Assembly (NCBI GenBank): GCA_036674765.1
Contig: JARVKI010000177.1
Span: 1-36,972 of the forward strand
Source of the DNA: Seiridium cupressi
Taxonomy: Eukaryota; Ascomycota; Sordariomycetes; Amphisphaeriales; Sporocadaceae
DNA: 36,972 nucleotides
Direction: 5' to 3'
The position numbers and the translations under genes were made by a program. Below are positions 32,264 through 36,972 of this stretch, piece by piece (the stretch's first letter is position 1; every line of letters begins with the position of its first letter). Below the pieces are notes generated by a model. That model saw only the letters and a program-made list of their open reading frames with translations, did not search any database and had not been told where the DNA came from.

Positions 32264-32934
32264 AAAATCTTGTCACTGTAGCTTATTGGGCGTCCTTATG
32301 TTCATTAGCTGAGGATGGACCCCATGCTACTTCACTAAACCCAAGTCCACACTCGACGCGCTCTTGCGTGGCTCACCGAAAGCTGGCATTCGCTGACGGC
32401 CTGTTACAATGCGGAAGCGAAACTAGCTCGAAAAGAAGGCAGATCGTGGCTACTCCAGCCCGTGACGAAGTGGATATCGTAGACATGAACGCCGAAGCCA
32501 CTGGTCAACGCGCCGTTGTTTTTAACGCCACAAACACGAGTATAAGCAACGACTTCGTTCCACCTTGCCTATTGGAATACCTCAAAGCCTCTCGTTCATG
32601 CAAATTCAAGTTGCAGTACTCGATTCCGCTTCACGACAAGCAACAATCATACGAGGCTACCGAAAGTCGGCATCGCGTCTCCCAATGGCTTAGGGCCTCA
32701 ACTCAACTAGATCCTGCCTTGAAGGACGGCGACTGGGTCTCACTGCCTAAGAAGCCAAGAATGTCATCGGATTTGGCCCTTGAGCTAAAAATTCCGCACA
32801 TTGCTAAGGATACCTTGGCAGGCATGGAATGTCGAAGCAGGGACCGACCGCTCGGCAACTATGGACAGTGTAGTTCCTACCCAGCCATGCAAACTCGTCA
32901 AATAGAACTCTCACAACGGTATGTGGGAGATTAA
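32264..32934 (+). CDS. Unrecognised protein-like open frame, start unknown
   Basis: A frame of about 223 codons is open to TAA at 32932-32934. From about 32400 its codon use looks like a fungal gene (many C/G third positions). Segments include EVDIVDMNAEATGQRAVVF, FVPPCLLEYLKASRSCKFKL, RHRVSQWLRASTQLDPALKD and WVSLPKKPRMSSDLALEL. No ATG lies in frame before about 32486, so either a short product starts there or an upstream exon was missed; GTAGCT...TGAG at 32279-32315 could include an intron. No family or catalytic motif is recognised. It may be a gene fragment or a lineage-specific gene. Confidence 0.4.
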
Positions 32935-33133
32935 TTGCATGCTCTGTAAGTACAGATGACAGTATCAGTCACACTCCAAAAATCGTTGTGTTGTGGTGCA
33001 ATAGCTGCCCCACGTATCATCCTCCAGACCACGATGGACCGCAACCAGACTTGTAAAACATCAATTTTTCATAGATGATTTCAATCCCTATGGTAAGAAT
33101 CGAAGAAAATGAAGTTCGCTCCGGCCAAATGGA

Positions 33134-33922
33134 TCAGTTCATTGTCTCCCGATGCTTTGGCGGCGGTTTTCCAACCAGTTCCGACTTGACCCCATCCATC
33201 TTCTTGTTCACGGCACCGAGGACTGCCTTGACCATATCATCCGCGCCAAAGCTTGCCGGCCAACCGCGCCATGCCACCGTGTCGACGATGTCGCGCGTCT
33301 TGGCTTGCTGCCACAGGTCATCATCAGCGTGCTCGAACGCCTTACGCACCTCCTCATTGTCGCCAAGCTGGAATAGCATCAAGCCAAGCTGGTGCGCCGG
33401 TGCCTGCATGGCGTCGAGCTCCTTGGCGGCTTTGACAATAGGCGCTGTATAGTCATCGCTGGATATACCCGCCGTGATGACAATGATGTTCAGCGGGGGG
33501 CGCTGCGGGTCTTCTTTGAGCTGGGCAGTGTACCAGGACAGGATCTTGTCTAGCCGCGCTCCAAGTTTACATTTTCCGCCCGGCTTAACACTCTGGAAGA
33601 TGGCCTGTGCGTTGTCCCGCTTGCCCGAGTCATTGTGCACCTTGCCGATGTGGTTGTATCCCGACTTGCGCACTGACATGCCGGGGAAATAGAGGAGCGG
33701 CCGGTGGTTGGTGAAGTATATATCGATACCGTTCTCATCATACTTGAGACATGTGGGTGCCACCGCCTGCATGAGGGCCGAAACATCAAGCCACTGCCGG
33801 CTCATGTTCTCCGAGTCGTCAACGATGAACATGGTCTCAAAGTACTGCAAGAAGGAGAGCGCGTCTTCGTGTTCAACCCTGGGGGCCTGGGGAATGCCGG
33901 CCTCATCTTTGTTGAACGCCAT
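33134..33922 (-). CDS. von Willebrand factor A-domain protein
   Basis: An intronless frame of 262 residues from ATG 33922 (GCCATGG-type context on the coding strand). A single VWA fold fills most of it: beta-1 with FIVDDSENMS (about 33-41), then DVSALMQAVAPTCLKYDENG, IDIYFTNHRPLL, the PGGKCKLGARLDKILSWYTA helix, beta-4 LNIIVITAGIS, and QLGLMLFQLGDNEEVRKAF. Cytosolic stand-alone VWA proteins of this kind are common in filamentous fungi and of unknown role, probably in complex assembly. The metal-site motif DxSxS reads D-D-S-E-N, so the last ligand serine is Asn. The end (KPPPKHRETMN) is short and basic. There is no sign of disruption, although the RIP block begins only about 280 bp upstream. 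Confidence 0.85.
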   Translation of the reverse strand: MAFNKDEAGIPQAPRVEHEDALSFLQYFETMFIVDDSENMSRQWLDVSALMQAVAPTCLKYDENGIDIYFTNHRPLLYFPGMSVRKSGYNHIGKVHNDSGKRDNAQAIFQSVKPGGKCKLGARLDKILSWYTAQLKEDPQRPPLNIIVITAGISSDDYTAPIVKAAKELDAMQAPAHQLGLMLFQLGDNEEVRKAFEHADDDLWQQAKTRDIVDTVAWRGWPASFGADDMVKAVLGAVNKKMDGVKSELVGKPPPKHRETMN

Positions 33923-34199
33923 GACTGTGAATGTCCCCAGGAACTTGAAACTCGGTGACTGAATTAAAAGGATAGTAAAGTTTGCGTTGTAGCTTGGGAC
34001 AGTGGCAGCATGAATAAAGCGGTGTCAAGATCACGAAGTTATAATAAATGTCCCCGGTCCGTTATTAATGCGTTAAGATGTGGGGCCCATGGGGCACCAC
34101 ATTCCTGGGCTGATAAGAGAGATAAGGTAATAATATAAAGCCGCCTGCAAAGCTGCCAGTCGTTATAAATACTATAATAAGAGCAAGCGGTAACGTACC

Positions 34200-36972
34200 A
34201 CACTAACGCGAGTAGCGCGAACCTAGCTAATATAAAATAATAGTATAATATAATAACCTTTAATATAATCTTTTAATATTTAGTATAATTAGTTAAAAAA
34301 AAACGTTTAATAATAAATAAAAACTTATTTTTAACATTTATATAAAGTTAAAAGATTTATAAATAAAATTTAATTTTAGTTTTTATTATTTTATTTAATA
34401 TTGAAATAAAATTTTAATATATTAAATTAAGTTTTAATAATAATTAATAATAAATATTACGAATATAAATTTAAAAAAAAGATTTTAAAACGGAATAAAT
34501 TTTATTTTATAAAGTGTAAAATAAATAGATAATTAAAAATAAACAGTTATAATTATATAAAAATAAATATATTAAATATTAATATAATAAATTTAAATTA
34601 ACTTTATATATTAATCGAAATTTAAAAGATTAATAATAATTAATAAAACGTATTAATTATAATTATAATTATTTATTAAATAAATATTAATAAACAGGAT
34701 TAATAAAAAAATAAAAAAATATATATATATAATAAATATTTTTATATAAATAATTTTATATAAATAATTATTATTTTAATAATTAATTTAAATATTTATT
34801 TATTTATAAAAAACGTTTATTATTATTATAATTTTATAAGATTATTTATATAATATCCTTTTTAAAAAAACGTGCTTTTATATAATTTAAATTATATTTT
34901 TTTAAAATAAATAAATATAAATAAATATTATATTAATATAAAACGGAAATATAAAAAATCTTTAAAACTTATATAAAATACGAAAAGATATTTAAATTAT
35001 TATTTTAAAACTTTAATAAAAAGAAATAAACCGAATAAAAACTTAAAAACTTTAAATAAAAAGCGTTTATATTAATATATATTATAAAATCTAAGCGGAT
35101 TACTACTTATATAAATTATATAAATAATACGCGTATTATATTATATTATTAAAGTTTTAAAGAAAAAGTTAAAGATAAAATTAATAAAATTTTATATTTA
35201 TTTATTAATTTTACTTAATACGTAAAACTCGTAATATATATTAATAATTAATTATATATTTAATAATCCGAAAAGAAATAAACTTTAAAATATTAAAATT
35301 ATATTACCGTTAATATAAAAAAACCTTAATAAAATAAATATAATAATTAAAACCGTAATTAAAAAAACTAAACGTTATATAAATAATATAATAAACTTAT
35401 AAATTTTAACGTTATAAAGTAAAAAAATAATAAATATAATAAAAAGTTAATAATATATTATAATTATAAAAAGGCAGGATATTATATTAACGAATATTAT
35501 TTATTTAAAAAAGAACGGCCTTTTAAATTAACTTTAAAAAGACGATAATTTAACTTTATCGTAAAAAAACTAATTAAATATAATAACTTATTTTAAACGG
35601 TATATTATAATAATTAATACGGTATATATAAATTAAATAAAAACGAAGTAAGATAATATTTTATAACCCTGGTTATTAAGATTATTACGGTAATAAAAAG
35701 AAGCCTTATAAAACGATAAATTAACGCTTATAAATATTTTATATATTTTAACGAAAGCGGAAACAAGTTTAATTAAAACTAAATTATTATCCGTTACGCG
35801 GAATAATAATAAAAGGAAAAAAGTTTAAATTAAACTAATATATTAAAATTATAATTAATTAAGGAAAAAACTAATAAGGTTTTTATTATAATACGATAAT
35901 TTATTAAGTATTAAAATAATTTTAAAATAATAATTATTTTTAAAAAATTATTTTATAACGCTTTAAAATTTAAAAATATTTTAATAAAAGCTATTATAAA
36001 AAACAGGTTTAAAAACGCTTATACCCTTTATATAATATTTAAAGATAATATTTAATTAAAAATAAAATATTTAAATTATATAAATATATTTTAAATCGGT
36101 TATATTAACCGATTATATAACCGATATTTTAAAAAGAAACTAAAATATAAATTCTTTTTTAAAAAGCTGGAATTAAACCTTATCGAAATATTATAAATTA
36201 AAAAATAAGTAAAAAACTTTATTATTATTTATAAAAATCTTTAAAGATACGCGGTAATTACTAGCGATTTATAAAAAACACGTAAATACGCTTTAAAGTT
36301 ACAAACGTAAAATTAATATAAAATCGACGAATATTTAATTTACGCTAGCGAAAAAACCTTAATTTAAAAATAAATTAAAAAATATAATAAAATAAAACGA
36401 TTTTTAATTAAATTAAAACCCTTTTTACTTAGCGATATTATAAATTAATAAATAAAAAAAACGACTTTAAAAAATTAATTAAAAAAGCGTTTAAAGAATA
36501 ATATAATAAAGAAATCGGATTATAAATTTATAAAATTATAAATCGGATTTAAATATAATAACGAAATAAAAGATTAATACCTTTTACGTAAATAATATTA
36601 TAAGTCTTTGCAAAATTAAAAATAAAGTAAAAAACCGACGAATAAAAATATAATAAACCCTTAATATATTAAAATAAGGAAAATCTATACGTAAATTACG
36701 CTTTTATTTATTAAAAAGCCGAAAATAAAAAAAAGCGACGACGATATAACCGATATAATAAGCGTTCGAAAAACGATTAAAACCGTATATAATAAAATAA
36801 TAACGGTTAAATATTAAATCTTTATACGCTATAAAAATAAGCGTATATAACTATTTTATAATTAAAATACGAATTATAAATTAAAATATTAAGGTTTTAA
36901 TTAATATAAAAGCTTAAAGAAATTTTATTTTATTATAAATCGTTAATAAATTTTAAATATTATAAAAATAAA
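34200..36972. repeat. RIP-destroyed AT-rich repeat block (right flank)
   Basis: As in the left flank, the sequence is nearly all A/T, with CpA and TpG almost absent, TpA abundant and no open frame of useful length. Surviving G/C is mainly in CG, CC, GG and AG contexts. The + strand is A/G-rich here, the reverse of the left flank, as expected if strand-biased elements lie in opposite orientation. The block starts just after about 34190 and runs off the window. The original element type cannot be told. Confidence 0.85.

Noticed and set aside
34200..36972. Attempt to read a transposase or reverse transcriptase in the right AT block
   Set aside because: RIP damage is too heavy to support any family assignment by eye.

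Overview
This window is nuclear DNA of a filamentous ascomycete (Pezizomycotina). Genes carry many short GT-AG introns (about 44-78 bp, often with a CTAAC/CTGAC-like branch site). Protein families are typically fungal: an NCS1 permease, a Zn2Cys6 regulator, a hybrid histidine kinase with a GAF-like region, PNGase A and an ankyrin protein with a fungal N-terminal domain. Both ends (about 1-1600 and 34200-36972) are overwhelmingly A/T, with CpA and TpG nearly absent and TpA everywhere. That is the signature of RIP (repeat-induced point mutation) acting on transposons. The middle (about 32.6 kb) is a gene island of ordinary composition between two RIP-destroyed repeat blocks.

Layout. 1649-1834: a short coding-like relic at the left RIP border. 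2928-6129 (+): hydantoinase/oxoprolinase fused to a DUF917 (S-methyl thiohydantoin desulfurase-type) domain, 5 exons, intact. 7034-9046 (+): NCS1 purine/pyrimidine/allantoin-type permease, 7 exons, intact. 9827-12025 (-): ankyrin-repeat pseudogene. 13144-15444 (-): Zn2Cys6 regulator pseudogene. 15803-16377 (-): small conserved fungal protein with a frameshift. 17359-19290 (+): PNGase A-type amidase, intact and intronless. 20435-22432 (-): cytochrome P450 pseudogene. 23763-24587 (+): short-chain dehydrogenase pseudogene. 25587-29684 (+): GAF/HisKA/HATPase/REC hybrid histidine kinase, 5 exons, intact. 30081-31244 (-): phytanoyl-CoA dioxygenase-family protein, 4 exons, intact. 32264-32934 (+): unrecognised open frame. 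33134-33922 (-): von Willebrand factor A-domain protein.

How the genes relate. The hydantoinase fusion and the permease form a plausible uptake-plus-ring-opening pair for a hydantoin-, purine- or thiohydantoin-type nitrogen source. The promoter between them has a CGG-N6-CCG palindrome and an AGATAAG box, the kinds of site used by UaY-like and AreA-like regulators. The rest of the island is a striking mix of sound and ruined genes. At least five genes are broken by frameshifts and in-frame stops. Several stops and one zinc-ligand change (TGC to TAC) are of the C-to-T at CpA (or G-to-A at TpG) type that RIP makes. P450, SDR, dioxygenase and regulator lying together could be the remains of a metabolic cluster, but no backbone synthase is present, so this is only a suggestion.

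Exon structures and lesions were worked out by hand from splice consensus, frame and family motifs. No database search was run. I saw no tRNA, rRNA or CRISPR array.
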